From positions 32,290-96,289 of the forward strand of contig NZ_QFWW01000008.1 of the NCBI RefSeq assembly GCF_003265345.1: 64,000 nucleotides of DNA, given 5' to 3'. This document shows, one piece after another, positions 8,987 to 16,051 of this stretch. The DNA comes from Lentzea terrae. GTDB lineage: Bacteria; Actinomycetota; Actinomycetes; Mycobacteriales; Pseudonocardiaceae. The notes beneath the pieces were generated by a model. That model did not search any database. It was not told where the DNA came from and saw nothing but the letters and a program-made list of their open reading frames with translations. The translations under genes and the position numbers were made by a program. How positions within the stretch are numbered: the first letter of the stretch is position 1; the number at the start of each line of letters is the position of its first letter.

Positions 8987-9136
8987 GGCAGCGAGCCTCA
9001 CCGGGGGGCCGGCCGGGGTCTTCACCCTCGCGGACGGAACACCGCGCAGCCTCTCGCGCGAAAGGGGTGAAGATCCGTCCCGCGCGCCGGTGTCACGGTG
9101 ACCGGGCAATCCCGTCGAAGAGACAACGGAGGCACG

Positions 9137-9547
9137 ATGCGGGAGACAGGCTGGCTCGGCTGGATCTGGTTCGCGGGCATCATGATGATCGTGATGGGCT
9201 CGTTCAACGCCATTGAGGGGCTGGTGGCGTTGTTCCGCGGTGAGTACTACGTCGTGACCGAGGAGCAGGTGCTCGTCTTCGACATCACCGCGTGGGGCTG
9301 GATCACCCTTCTGATCGGGATCCTGGTGGTGCTCGCGGGAGGCGCGTTGCTCTCCGGTGCCGCGTGGGCGCGGGTGGTCGCGGTGGTGCTCGCGGTCATC
9401 AACGCGGTGGCGCAGCTGGCGTTCGTGTCGGTGCACCCGCTGTGGTCCACGATCGTCATCGCCCTGTGCGTCACGGTGATCTGGGCCGTGGTCGTGCACG
9501 GGCCCGAAGCGGACATCAAGACCAGCTTCGAGTCCACGCACCATTGA
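9137..9547 (+). CDS. DUF7144 family four-TM membrane protein
   Basis: 136 aa with four hydrophobic helices (GWLGWIWFAGIMMIVMGSF; WGWITLLIGILVVLAGG; WARVVAVVLAVINAVAQ; STIVIALCVTVIWAVVV) and the conserved EGLVALFRGEYYVV loop between TM1 and TM2. I recognise this as the actinobacterial DUF7144 pattern. The start chosen has GGAGG seven bases upstream. Its stop overlaps the next ATG by one base (TGATG), so it is translationally coupled to the AI-2E-family gene. Function unknown. Confidence 0.8.
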   Translation: MRETGWLGWIWFAGIMMIVMGSFNAIEGLVALFRGEYYVVTEEQVLVFDITAWGWITLLIGILVVLAGGALLSGAAWARVVAVVLAVINAVAQLAFVSVHPLWSTIVIALCVTVIWAVVVHGPEADIKTSFESTHH

Positions 9548-10557
9548 TGCCACGCGCGCTCACGATCCTGCTCGGTGGCGCGGCCGCGGTCGTCGTGGTC
9601 GCCGGGGTGCGGGCGGTCGCGTGGCTGGTGGCGCCGGCGATGCTGGCGTTGCTGGTCGTCATCGCGATCAGTCCCGTGCACCGGTGGCTGCGCGGCCGCG
9701 GCGCGCCGCCGTGGCTGGCGACGCTGACCGTGGTCGTGCTCGTCTACGGAGTGCTGGCGATCGTGGCGGTGACGGTCGTGGTGTCCGGTGCGCGGCTGGT
9801 CGCGATGTTGCCGGAGTTCGCGCGCGACGAGCTGGTCGTGCGGGCCTCCGAGGCGATCAACGGTGTCGACCGCGGCCAGTTGGTGGGCGCGATCGGCGGA
9901 CTGCTCACCGAGCTGACGAGCCTCACCACCAGTCTCGTGTTCCTGTTGGCGCTGCTGCTGTTCCTGGGTGTCGAGGTGGGCTGGGCCGGTGCGCGGCTGG
10001 CGGAGATCGCGGTCGACCGGCCACAGCTGCGGGAGGCGCTGATCGAGTTCGTCCGCCGGACCCGGCGCTACGTCCTCGTCACGACGGTCTTCGGGTTCGT
10101 CGTGGCGGTGCTGGACACGGTGGCGCTCGCCTTGCTGGGCATTCCGCTCGCGCTGCTGTGGGGCGTGTTGTCCTTCGTCACCAACTACATCCCCAACATC
10201 GGGTTCCTGCTCGGGGTGGCGCCGCCCGCCGTGCTGGCGCTGCTGCAGCACGGCCCGCGCCGGGCGCTGGCCGTGCTGGTGTTCTACGGGGTGCTGAACT
10301 TCGTGGTGCAGTCGCTGATCCAGCCGCGGTTCACCGGCGACGCCGCCGGGCTGTCGACCACCGTCACGTTCCTGGCCCTGGTGTTCTGGGCCTGGGTGCT
10401 CGGCCCGCTCGGCGCGTTGCTGGCGGTGCCGCTCACCGTGCTGGTGAAGGTGTTGCTGGTCGACCTCGACCCGGCGGCGGGATGGGCGGCGGCCCTGCTC
10501 AGGCCCCCGCGAACAGATGGCACCCCCACGGCTCCAGCGCCACGTACAGCGGACTGA
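9547..10557 (+). CDS. AI-2E / PerM family transporter
   Basis: 336 aa with ~7-8 TMs and the AI-2E-transporter (UPF0118) layout: paired N-terminal TMs, a soluble central helical region, and the conserved FVTNYIPNIGFLLG motif, followed by the final QSLIQPRFTGDAAGLS...FWAWVLGPLGALLAVPLTVLVK segment. Members include proton-coupled exporters and PerM-like permeases; the substrate is unknown. The last ~20 codons (after about 10498) lose the strong GC3 bias (about 11 of 20 codons end in G/C) and lie antisense to a remnant with strong coding character, so the native C-terminus was probably replaced at a recombination junction. Confidence 0.85.
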   Translation: MPRALTILLGGAAAVVVVAGVRAVAWLVAPAMLALLVVIAISPVHRWLRGRGAPPWLATLTVVVLVYGVLAIVAVTVVVSGARLVAMLPEFARDELVVRASEAINGVDRGQLVGAIGGLLTELTSLTTSLVFLLALLLFLGVEVGWAGARLAEIAVDRPQLREALIEFVRRTRRYVLVTTVFGFVVAVLDTVALALLGIPLALLWGVLSFVTNYIPNIGFLLGVAPPAVLALLQHGPRRALAVLVFYGVLNFVVQSLIQPRFTGDAAGLSTTVTFLALVFWAWVLGPLGALLAVPLTVLVKVLLVDLDPAAGWAAALLRPPRTDGTPTAPAPRTAD

Positions 10558-10610
10558 GGTCGTCGGGCTGTTCGTAGACCATGCCGTCGAGCAGGTTGGT
10601 GCAGCGGCCG
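10499..10610 (-). pseudogene. C-terminal remnant of an unidentified gene
   Basis: On the minus strand about 34 codons ending in a TGA at 10499-10501 read ...CTNLLDGMVYEQPDDLSPLYVAL then EPWGCHLFAGA. About 31 of 34 codons end in G or C, a clear coding signature, but no start codon or N-terminal domain precedes. It looks like the tail of a carbohydrate-active or metabolic enzyme; I cannot name the family. It overlaps the 3' end of the AI-2E gene. Confidence 0.4.
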
Positions 10611-10612
10611 GC

Positions 10613-10868
10613 GCGGTCGGCTCGGAGATCTACGCGACGCACGAGGCGCGCGTCGAGGTGGAGCAGAAGAGCCGGACGCAGGTGAACGCGGTGCTGGTGG
10701 AGGACGCTCCGTCGGTGAGCGAAGCCCGCGGCGAGGTGACCGAGCCTCCGCTGACCAACCATGGCGCCGCGGTCGGCGCGATCTTCAGCGCCCTGCTGTT
10801 GTGGGGTGTGGTGGTCGGTGGGATGGCCTTGTTGTTCGGTCTGGTGAGGTTCGCGCACATGAAAATCC
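10613..10868 (+). pseudogene. Remnant of an Rv1733c-family membrane protein
   Basis: The plus-strand frame reads GSEIYATHEARVEVEQKSR-TQVNAVLVEDAPSV, then EVTEPPLTNHGAAVG and a hydrophobic helix (LLLWGVVVGGMALLFGLV). This corresponds to the middle and second TM of Rv1733c-like proteins as I know them. The N-terminal TM domain and the conserved extracellular stretch between the 'LEDAP' and 'TEPPL' segments are missing, there is no plausible start, and the frame runs on into a palindromic repeat. Rv1733c itself is a DosR-regulon protein. Confidence 0.5.
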
Positions 10869-10946
10869 GGCCGCACACCGGCCAACGTCCTGGCTCGGCC
10901 GGAACCCGAGGCACGCCCGAACCACGTCGTTGGCCGGTGTGCGGCC
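10869..10946. repeat. Long inverted repeat, perfect 19-bp arms
   Basis: The left arm GGCCGCACACCGGCCAACG (10869-10887) is the exact reverse complement of 10928-10946; the 40-base centre continues to pair imperfectly (for example CTCGG against CCGAA). The whole 78-base block can fold into one long hairpin. It separates the Rv1733c remnant from the CBS gene. It could be a terminator-like relic, a short palindromic (REP/MITE-like) element or an operator; no T-run follows. Confidence 0.7.
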
Positions 10947-11017
10947 GCTCCCGAGGCGAGAAGGCTTGCGGCAGGCAGGAACTTCGCACAAACCGTGATC
11001 TTCGACCGAGGAGCGTC

Positions 11018-11641
11018 GTGAGGACTCGAGACGTGATGACGACCGACGTGGTCGTCGCGGCACCGGACACCCCGGCACGTGACGCCGCACGGCTGCTCTC
11101 CGAACGCGGCTTCACCGCACTGCCGGTGGTGGACGCACGGGGCGCGCTGGTCGGCGTGGTCGGTGAGGCCGAGTTGTTGCGGAACCGCCTGCCGCAGGAC
11201 TCCCGGTGGCTCGTCCACGGCGAGCCCGTCGAGGTGAGGCAGGTGCCGGCGGACGTGGTGGCTCAGGTGATGGCGACGCCGTCGGTGACGGTCGGGCCGA
11301 ACACCGACCTGGCCGACGTCGCCGACCTGATGCTGGAGCACGGTGTGCGCAGCCTGCCGGTCGTGCACGAGGGCCGCCTCGCCGGCATCGTGACCCGCCG
11401 CGACCTGCTCCGCTCGATCTCCCGCGCGGACTGGGTCGTCGAAGCCGAGATCCGCAACCGGCTCGGCATGGTCGGGGGTGCGCAGCGGTGGCAGATCGCG
11501 GTGGCCGGCGGCAAGGTGTCCATTGTGGACAAGGCGGGCCGTGCCGACACGGAGCGCCACGTGGTCGACGTGCTGGTGCGCGCGGTCGCAGGCGTGACCG
11601 ACGTCCGGTTCACCGCCGATCAGGTGCACGCGGGGAGTTGA
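11018..11641 (+). CDS. CBS-domain-pair protein (Hrp1-like, with C-terminal BON-like domain)
   Basis: 207 aa. The GTG start has GAGGAG just upstream (11008-11013). Residues ~1-130 hold two CBS motifs (RDVMTTDVVVAAPDTPARDA...GFTALPVVDARGALVGVV; MATPSVTVGPNTDLADVADLM...VRSLPVVHEGRLAGIVTRRDLL), which bind adenosyl ligands such as AMP/ATP. Residues ~140-207 (IRNRLG...IAVAGGKVSI...DVLVRAVAGVTDVR) look like a BON domain, often membrane-associated. The combination is common in actinobacterial stress clusters; the M. tuberculosis hypoxic response protein Hrp1 is the CBS-only relative. It stands alone after the remnant region. Confidence 0.85.
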   Translation: MRTRDVMTTDVVVAAPDTPARDAARLLSERGFTALPVVDARGALVGVVGEAELLRNRLPQDSRWLVHGEPVEVRQVPADVVAQVMATPSVTVGPNTDLADVADLMLEHGVRSLPVVHEGRLAGIVTRRDLLRSISRADWVVEAEIRNRLGMVGGAQRWQIAVAGGKVSIVDKAGRADTERHVVDVLVRAVAGVTDVRFTADQVHAGS

Positions 11642-11657
11642 GGGTGGATGTGACCGA

Positions 11658-11891
11658 TCATTCGGACAGCAGGTACGCCGATGGCCGGACACGGACGAGG
11701 AGGACGAAGTAGCGGGCGAAATTGGCGCGGCCGTACTGCGCCGTGGTGGGGCTGTCGAACATCGGCGCGTGCAGGGCCCGGCCGAGCGCGTTGCGGGCGA
11801 GGACGTCAAGGCGGCCGGTGCGCACGAAGGCACCGGACATCGTGATTGAGCCGAGCAGCCACTCGATGCGGGGAGGGACGTCGACGTCCTT
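11658..11891 (-). pseudogene. Remnant of a MmyB-like HTH regulator (ligand-binding part)
   Basis: The minus strand reads PPRIEWLLGSIT, GAFVRTGRLDVLARNALGRA and LHAPMFDSP, then GRANFARYFVL before drifting to an unrelated end. This is the start of the MmyB-like C-terminal domain of XRE-family regulators (normally ...WLLDSMTGTPAFVRNGRLDILAANALGRALYAPVF...). The N-terminal XRE HTH is missing, the conserved region after FARYFVL is gone, and the codons keep strong GC3. A decayed fragment. Confidence 0.6.
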
Positions 11892-11929
11892 GCGGCGTGA
11901 CGGCGTGCGGCGGGCCGGCGCGGGCCAGG

Positions 11930-12041
11930 TCGAACAGGTAGGGGCAAGGTGTTCGACGCCACCACCGACCTCGACGGCATTGCGGCCGGCTACCAAGACA
12001 TGGCCGACCGCAAGAGCTTGAAGGTCCTCATCGAGCCCTGA
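11930..12041 (+). pseudogene. C-terminal tail of a zinc-type alcohol dehydrogenase
   Basis: About 34 codons ending with a TGA at 12039-12041 read GKVFDATTDLDGIAAGYQ and DMADRKSLKVLIEP. This is the characteristic last strand and helix of MDR/zinc alcohol dehydrogenases (K-VFD-x-V-L-D-x-V-x-x-GY-x-x-M-x-x-R-x-x-x-KV-x-x-x-P). No catalytic or Rossmann domain precedes it. It ends 22 bases before the MarR gene. Confidence 0.6.
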
Positions 12042-12062
12042 CCCTGGTGGCATGATCGCGAG

Positions 12063-12563
12063 GTGGACGAAGCTCCGATCTCGACGGCTGCCGAGGCGGC
12101 CCAGCACGAGCTGATCCTCGCCTTCGGTCGCCTGCAGGGCGCGGCCGGCCGGCTGGAGCACCTCCTGGGCCGCGCGCTCGAGGTGGAGTGCGGGATCAGC
12201 CACCTGGTGTACGAGGTGCTGCTGATCCTGGGCCGGGCCGGCGAGCCGGGCCTGTCGATGGGTGCGATCGCCAGGGAGCAGGTGCTCACCAGCGGCGGGG
12301 TGACGCGGCTCGTGGACCGGATGGAGGCGGCCGGGCTGGTGGAACGGGCCGCGGACCCCGGTGACCGGCGTGGCCGGCTGGTCCGGCTGACCGCGGTGGG
12401 GGAGGAGACCGTCGTGCGGGCGTCGCGGGTGCACCTGGAGAACATCCGGCGCTACTTCGTCGAGCCGTTGCCCGAGGCGCACCGCGAGCAGTTCGCGGAG
12501 GACCTGCGGATCCTCAGCCACGCGGCGAGGGACGTGCTGTCTCGCCGTCCTGAGCGGGCGTGA
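12063..12563 (+). CDS. MarR-family transcriptional regulator
   Basis: 166 aa, normal MarR length. The winged helix spans residues ~45-115: LSMGAIAREQVLTSGGVTRLVDRMEAAGLVER (helix-turn-helix) followed by the DPGDRRGRLVRLTAVGEE wing. The GTG start follows the ADH remnant. MarR dimers repress neighbouring genes and release DNA on binding phenolic or oxidising ligands. A perfect palindrome lies between it and the DsbA-like gene, making those downstream genes its likely targets. Confidence 0.9.
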   Translation: MDEAPISTAAEAAQHELILAFGRLQGAAGRLEHLLGRALEVECGISHLVYEVLLILGRAGEPGLSMGAIAREQVLTSGGVTRLVDRMEAAGLVERAADPGDRRGRLVRLTAVGEETVVRASRVHLENIRRYFVEPLPEAHREQFAEDLRILSHAARDVLSRRPERA

Positions 12564-12586
12564 CCCAAACCACCTAGCGCGGGAAA

Positions 12587-12604
12587 TATCTGACACGTCA
12601 GATA
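12587..12604. promoter_or_regulatory. Putative MarR operator palindrome
   Basis: TATCTGACACGTCAGATA: 8-bp arms (TATCTGAC / GTCAGATA) around a 2-base centre, followed seven bases later by a further half-site-like TGTCAGGTA (12611-12619). It sits 23 bases after the MarR stop and ~60 bases before the DsbA-like start, in a locally AT-richer stretch. Size and symmetry fit MarR or TetR sites. Confidence 0.65.
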
Positions 12605-12663
12605 CTGTTGTGTCAGGTAGTTCGCCTGCGCCGTGCGGGCGTGACCTGAAGTGAGGTCTTTCC

Positions 12664-13263
12664 GTGCAGCTGGTCTACGTCTTCGACGCGTACTGCGGGT
12701 GGTCCCACGGCTTCTCCGGTGTGCTGACCGAGGTGGCCCGCCGCCATCCGGAGCTGCCGGTGGAGGTCGTCTCCGGTGGCCTGTTCACCGGTGCGCGGCG
12801 CGTGCCGATCCGCCAGTTCGGCTACATCCAGGGCGCGAACGCCAAGATCACCGAGCTCACCGGCGCCGAGTTCGGTGCCGCCTACGAGCGGCTGATCGCG
12901 GACGGGGAGTTCGTGATGGACTCCGCGGCCGCCGCCCGCGGTGTCGCCGCACTGCGCGTGGCCGCTCCCGACCGGGCCGCGGAGTTCGCCGTCGCCGTCC
13001 AGCGCGCCTTCTACGTCGACGGGCTCAGCCTGTCCGAGCCGGCCACGTACGCGCGCATCGCCGAGGAGGCCGGGCTCGAGCCGGGTCCCGTGCTCGCCGC
13101 GCTGGACTCGCCCGTCGACGACTTCGACCGTGCCGCCGAGCTCGGTGTCGACGCCTATCCGACGCTGCTCGCGGTGGACGGCGACCGTGTCACGGTGCTG
13201 GCCCGCGGCCACGCCACCGCTGACGACGTCGACCGCCGCCTGTCGGTCCTGTCCGCCCGCTGA
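12664..13263 (+). CDS. DsbA-family thioredoxin-fold protein lacking a CxxC motif
   Basis: 199 aa. The thioredoxin-like start (LVYVFDAYCGWSHGF) is followed by an inserted all-helical domain and a C-terminal return to the fold with the cis-Pro region (LGVDAYPTLLAVDGDRV), as in the DsbA/FrnE/2-hydroxychromene-2-carboxylate isomerase group. The usual CPWC is replaced by YCGWS, so only one Cys remains and classical disulfide exchange is unlikely; a glutathione/mycothiol-transferase-like or isomerase role is possible. GTG start, GAGG about 9 bases upstream. First gene after the palindrome, followed by the MBL and SnoaL-like genes. Confidence 0.8.
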   Translation: MQLVYVFDAYCGWSHGFSGVLTEVARRHPELPVEVVSGGLFTGARRVPIRQFGYIQGANAKITELTGAEFGAAYERLIADGEFVMDSAAAARGVAALRVAAPDRAAEFAVAVQRAFYVDGLSLSEPATYARIAEEAGLEPGPVLAALDSPVDDFDRAAELGVDAYPTLLAVDGDRVTVLARGHATADDVDRRLSVLSAR

Positions 13264-13329
13264 GTCCCGCCTTGCCGAGCTGATCGCCGCCTGCCGGTTG
13301 TGTCCTTCCGCTGAGCCCAAGGAGTTTCC

Positions 13330-14136
13330 GTGAGCACCCTCGACTTCACCGTCCTCGACCTGGACTTCCCGGTCGGCAGCAAGAACAAGACCGCCACCCT
13401 CGTCACCGGCGAGAACGAGGCGCTGCTGGTCGACGCCGGCTTCACCCTGGCCGACGGCCACCGCCTGGTCGCCGCCGTGCTCGACTCCGGCAAGACGCTC
13501 ACCACGGTGTTCATCAGCCACGGTGACCCGGACTTCTACTTCGGCGCCGAGGTGGTCGCCGACGCGTTCCCGAACGCCGTCTTCGTCGCCACCTCGCACG
13601 TCATCGAGCACATCCAGCACTCCTACGAGGGCAAGCTGAAGGCGTGGGCGTCGTCCGGCGTCAACCTGCCCACCCGGCTGGTCGACCTCCAGCCGCTCAC
13701 CGGTGACATCACGCTCGAAGGCCACCGCTTCGAGCTCAGGGGCGGCACCGCCGAGCTCCCCGACCGCCACTACCTGTGGCAGGCCGAGCAGCGCGCCCTC
13801 CTCGGCGGCGTCCTGCTGTTCCAGCACGAGCACGTCTGGGTCGCCGACACCGCGAAGCCGGAGCAGCGCACCGCGTGGCGCGGCCTGCTCGACGAGATGG
13901 AGGCGCTGAACCCGGAGCTCGTCGTGCCGGGCCACCGCCTGCCGGACGCGCCGGCCGACGCCACCGCCATCGCCAACACGCGCGAGTACCTCCTCGCCTT
14001 CGAAGAAGAGCTCGCCGCCGCCGAGGACGGCCCGTCGCTGACCGAGGCGCTCACCGAGCGCTACCCGGACCACGGCATGATCGTCGCCGCCGTCATCGGC
14101 GCGAAGGTCGCCAAGGGCGAAATGACCTGGGGCTGA
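13330..14136 (+). CDS. MBL-fold metallo-hydrolase with atypical metal motif
   Basis: 268 aa metallo-beta-lactamase fold: strand-rich start with NKTATLVTGENEALLVDAGF, then SHGDPDFYFGAEVV where HxHxDH is expected, later VPGHRLPDAP near residue 197. The first motif keeps one His and one Asp (HGDPDFYFG) but loses the other His residues, so metal binding and hydrolysis may be altered. AAGGAG lies 5-9 bases before the GTG start. It sits 66 bases after the DsbA-like gene and 5 bases before the SnoaL-like gene, so it belongs to the MarR-linked operon. Substrate unknown. Confidence 0.8.
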   Translation: MSTLDFTVLDLDFPVGSKNKTATLVTGENEALLVDAGFTLADGHRLVAAVLDSGKTLTTVFISHGDPDFYFGAEVVADAFPNAVFVATSHVIEHIQHSYEGKLKAWASSGVNLPTRLVDLQPLTGDITLEGHRFELRGGTAELPDRHYLWQAEQRALLGGVLLFQHEHVWVADTAKPEQRTAWRGLLDEMEALNPELVVPGHRLPDAPADATAIANTREYLLAFEEELAAAEDGPSLTEALTERYPDHGMIVAAVIGAKVAKGEMTWG

Positions 14137-14141
14137 CCGAC

Positions 14142-14540
14142 ATGACCTCCACCGAGCCCGCCGATGTGGTCCGCCGCCAGTACCTGGCCTCGGCCACCCG
14201 CGACCTGAACGCGTTGCGCGCCACCCTCGCACCGGACGTCGAGTGGACCGAGATGGCGGGCTTCCCGCTGGCCGGCACCTACCGCACACCCTCCGGCGTC
14301 ACGTCGAACGTGATGGAGAAGCTGGCCGAGGAGTGGGACGACTGGGCCGCGCACGACGACACCTACGTCGCCGAAGGCGAGAACGTCGTCGTGCTCGCCC
14401 GGTACACGGCGGTCAACAAGGCCACCGGCAAGCCGCTCGCCGTTCGCGTCGCGCACCACTTCGTCGTCCGGGGCGGGCTCATCGTCCGCTTCGAACAGTT
14501 CGTGGACACCGCGGTGGTGCGGGAGGCCATGCAAGCCTGA
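14142..14540 (+). CDS. SnoaL-like / NTF2-fold protein
   Basis: 132 aa, single-domain alpha+beta cone fold: an N-terminal helix (VVRRQYLASATRDLNALRATLAPDVEWTEMAGFPLAGTYR), then strands with the VVVLARYTAVNKATGKPL...VAHHFVVRGGLIVRFEQFVDTAVV pattern of SnoaL-like proteins. Members act as small isomerases, cyclases or binding proteins. It is the last gene of the MarR-associated trio. No catalytic residues can be assigned with confidence. Confidence 0.8.
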   Translation: MTSTEPADVVRRQYLASATRDLNALRATLAPDVEWTEMAGFPLAGTYRTPSGVTSNVMEKLAEEWDDWAAHDDTYVAEGENVVVLARYTAVNKATGKPLAVRVAHHFVVRGGLIVRFEQFVDTAVVREAMQA

Positions 14541-14664
14541 CCCTGCTCGTGGTCGGTGTCGAGCCGGCACACTGAACCCGACCACGAGGGTCGTCTGTTC
14601 CTGCTTCGGTGACCGGGCGAGGTTCGCCTCCCGGTTGGCCGTGGGGGTACAGGCGCTCCTTCTT

Positions 14665-14784
14665 CGCCGTGCGAAGGAGAGTTGCGCCCACGTCAGCAGG
14701 ATCATTCTCAAGCTCGGTGTCGCGTCACGGGTCGGCGCTGCGGTGTCGTTCGTGCGGTCCGGTGGCGGTTCCGACGTGGCGTGA
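14665..14784 (+). pseudogene. C-terminal remnant of a LuxR/NarL HTH
   Basis: A plus-strand frame ending with a TGA at 14782-14784 contains AHVSRIILKLGVASRVGAAV, matching the recognition helix and C-terminal helix of NarL/LuxR domains (normally KTHVSRILxKLGxRDRVQAVV). The preceding helices are unrecognisable and there is no start. The rest of the 346-base gap between the SnoaL-like gene and 14888 shows nothing else. Confidence 0.5.
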
Positions 14785-14887
14785 CCGCCAATAGCGGCAA
14801 GGCACACCGACCCGTGAGGCTTGGGTCAGGTCGCCCGGTTCAGTCCACTGTGGACGCGCTGGTGACGACGGCCGGTAGGCTGCCAGG

Positions 14888-15073
14888 ATGGGCAGAAAAC
14901 TGGCGACCGGGCTCGGGATCGTGCTGCTCCTGCTCGGCGGGGTGTGGACGGCGCAGGGTCTGGGGCATCTGGAGGGCAGCTTCATGACGGGGCAGAAGCT
15001 GTGGACGACGATCGGGCTGCTGTGCGCCTTCGGTGGCCTCGTGCTGCTGATCCCTTGGCCGAAGAAGCGGTGA
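14888..15073 (+). CDS. Small two-TM membrane protein
   Basis: 61 aa with two hydrophobic helices (LGIVLLLLGGVWTAQGLG; LWTTIGLLCAFGGLVLLIPW) joined by the short HLEGSFMTGQK loop and ending in basic residues (PKKR). The 'GVWxxQGLGxLxGSFMTGQxxW' pattern is widespread in actinobacterial and other bacterial small membrane proteins. Function unknown. It converges on the spermidine-synthase-like gene with only ten bases between the stops. Confidence 0.7.
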   Translation: MGRKLATGLGIVLLLLGGVWTAQGLGHLEGSFMTGQKLWTTIGLLCAFGGLVLLIPWPKKR

Positions 15074-15083
15074 CGTCGCGGCC

Positions 15084-15800
15084 TCAACCGCGCTTCGCGA
15101 GGTAGACGGTGTTGGTGGAGCACCTGTCCTGCAAGGGGTTGGGAAAGCTGACGATCTCGGCCCGAACCGCGGTGAAGGTCGTGGCGAGCGTGGCCGCGTA
15201 CTCCTCGTCGGGCGGGTCGTTGGACCACAGCGCGAAGACTCCGCCGGGACGCAGCAGTTCGGCGAGCCGCCGCTGGCCCTCTGGCTGGTAGAAGTCGGCG
15301 TTGCCGGGGTGCAGCAGGTGCCGCGGGGAGTGGTCGATGTCGACGATGATCGCGTCGAACAGCCTGCCGGGGGCCACCGGGTCGAAGCCGTGACCGGAGC
15401 GGACCATGGCGAAGAAGTCACCGTGGACCAGACGGCAACGCTCGTCGGCCGTCAGCGCCTTCCCGGCGGGGATGAGCCCCTGCCGGTGCCATTCGATCAC
15501 CTCCTTGAGGGCGTCGACCACCAGCAGCGAGCCGACGTGCGGATGCTCCAGCACGGTTTGTGCCGTGTAGCCGAGCCCGAGGCCGCCCACGACCACGTGC
15601 AGGGGCTCCCGTGGCAGGTCCGCGAGCGCCAGGCGGGCCAGTTCGACCTCGGCGACGGTGAACAGGCTGGACATCAGGAACTCGTCGTTGAGCTTGATCT
15701 CGTGGATCTCCTGGCCGCTGCCGGGATCGATCCGTTGACGCAGGCTGAGCTCACCCAGTGGTGTCTGGCGCCAGTCGAGTTCCTGGAAACGTGCACTCAT
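15084..15800 (-). CDS. Spermidine-synthase-like methyltransferase-fold protein
   Basis: 238 aa with a Rossmann-like domain: the HVVVGGLGLGYTAQTVL glycine motif (about residues 75-91), the acidic strand end LLVVDALKEVIEWH, FDAIIVDIDHSPRHLL (the aminopropyltransferase Asp region) and LLRPGGVFALWSND. It resembles polyamine aminopropyltransferases but is shorter and lacks an obvious putrescine-binding set, so it may be an orphan class-I-like transferase. The start is the ATG with GGGAGG immediately upstream (spacing very short). It is divergent from the ABC operon across a 250-base spacer with a 16-bp palindrome. Confidence 0.75.
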   Translation of the reverse strand: MSARFQELDWRQTPLGELSLRQRIDPGSGQEIHEIKLNDEFLMSSLFTVAEVELARLALADLPREPLHVVVGGLGLGYTAQTVLEHPHVGSLLVVDALKEVIEWHRQGLIPAGKALTADERCRLVHGDFFAMVRSGHGFDPVAPGRLFDAIIVDIDHSPRHLLHPGNADFYQPEGQRRLAELLRPGGVFALWSNDPPDEEYAATLATTFTAVRAEIVSFPNPLQDRCSTNTVYLAKRG

Positions 15801-15849
15801 CCTCCCATCCTGCCGTGCGCCGCCCACCGTCGCCGGACTGGCAGTGGCA

Positions 15850-15865
15850 TGACGGGATCCCGTCA
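15850..15865. promoter_or_regulatory. 16-bp perfect palindrome between divergent genes
   Basis: TGACGGGATCCCGTCA is fully self-complementary. It lies 50 bases upstream of the spermidine-synthase-like start and about 190 bases upstream of the sugar ABC operon. Likely a regulator site; owner unknown. Confidence 0.5.
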
Positions 15866-15902
15866 AGAGAAAAATTGGCCGATATGTGCCACTTCGACAA
15901 TC

Positions 15903-15936
15903 TTGACCTGGGGAAGAGCGGCTATTTAGTTTAACC
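15903..15936 (+). promoter_or_regulatory. Putative promoter and operator of the sugar ABC operon
   Basis: TTGACC (15903-15908) is followed by an AT-rich stretch GCTATTTAGTTTAACCC. TTAGTT (15926-15931) gives a 17-base spacer; TATTTA is closer than ideal (14). TTAGTTTAA resembles half of XylR/ROK-type operators, and a ROK regulator ends this operon. It is the most AT-rich point between 15.8 and 16.05 kb. Confidence 0.4.
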
Positions 15937-16051
15937 CTCCGTAGGACAGATTTCCCTTTTGGCACAACGTTTTCCGTGGCCCGGAGGACTCAATGACGAG
16001 CTCGCCCGCGCGTTGTCGCGCGCTTGTCCGGTCGTGGACAGAGGTGACCCG

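Noticed and set aside
6614..9070. 818-aa plus-strand frame opposite the GH15 operon
   Set aside because: Shadow frame; GH15 motifs are unambiguous on the minus strand.
13240..13325. Two similar ~19-base stretches (TGTCCGCCCGCTGAGTCCC and TGTCCTTCCGCTGAGCCCA)
   Set aside because: About four mismatches and low complexity; too weak to claim a duplication.
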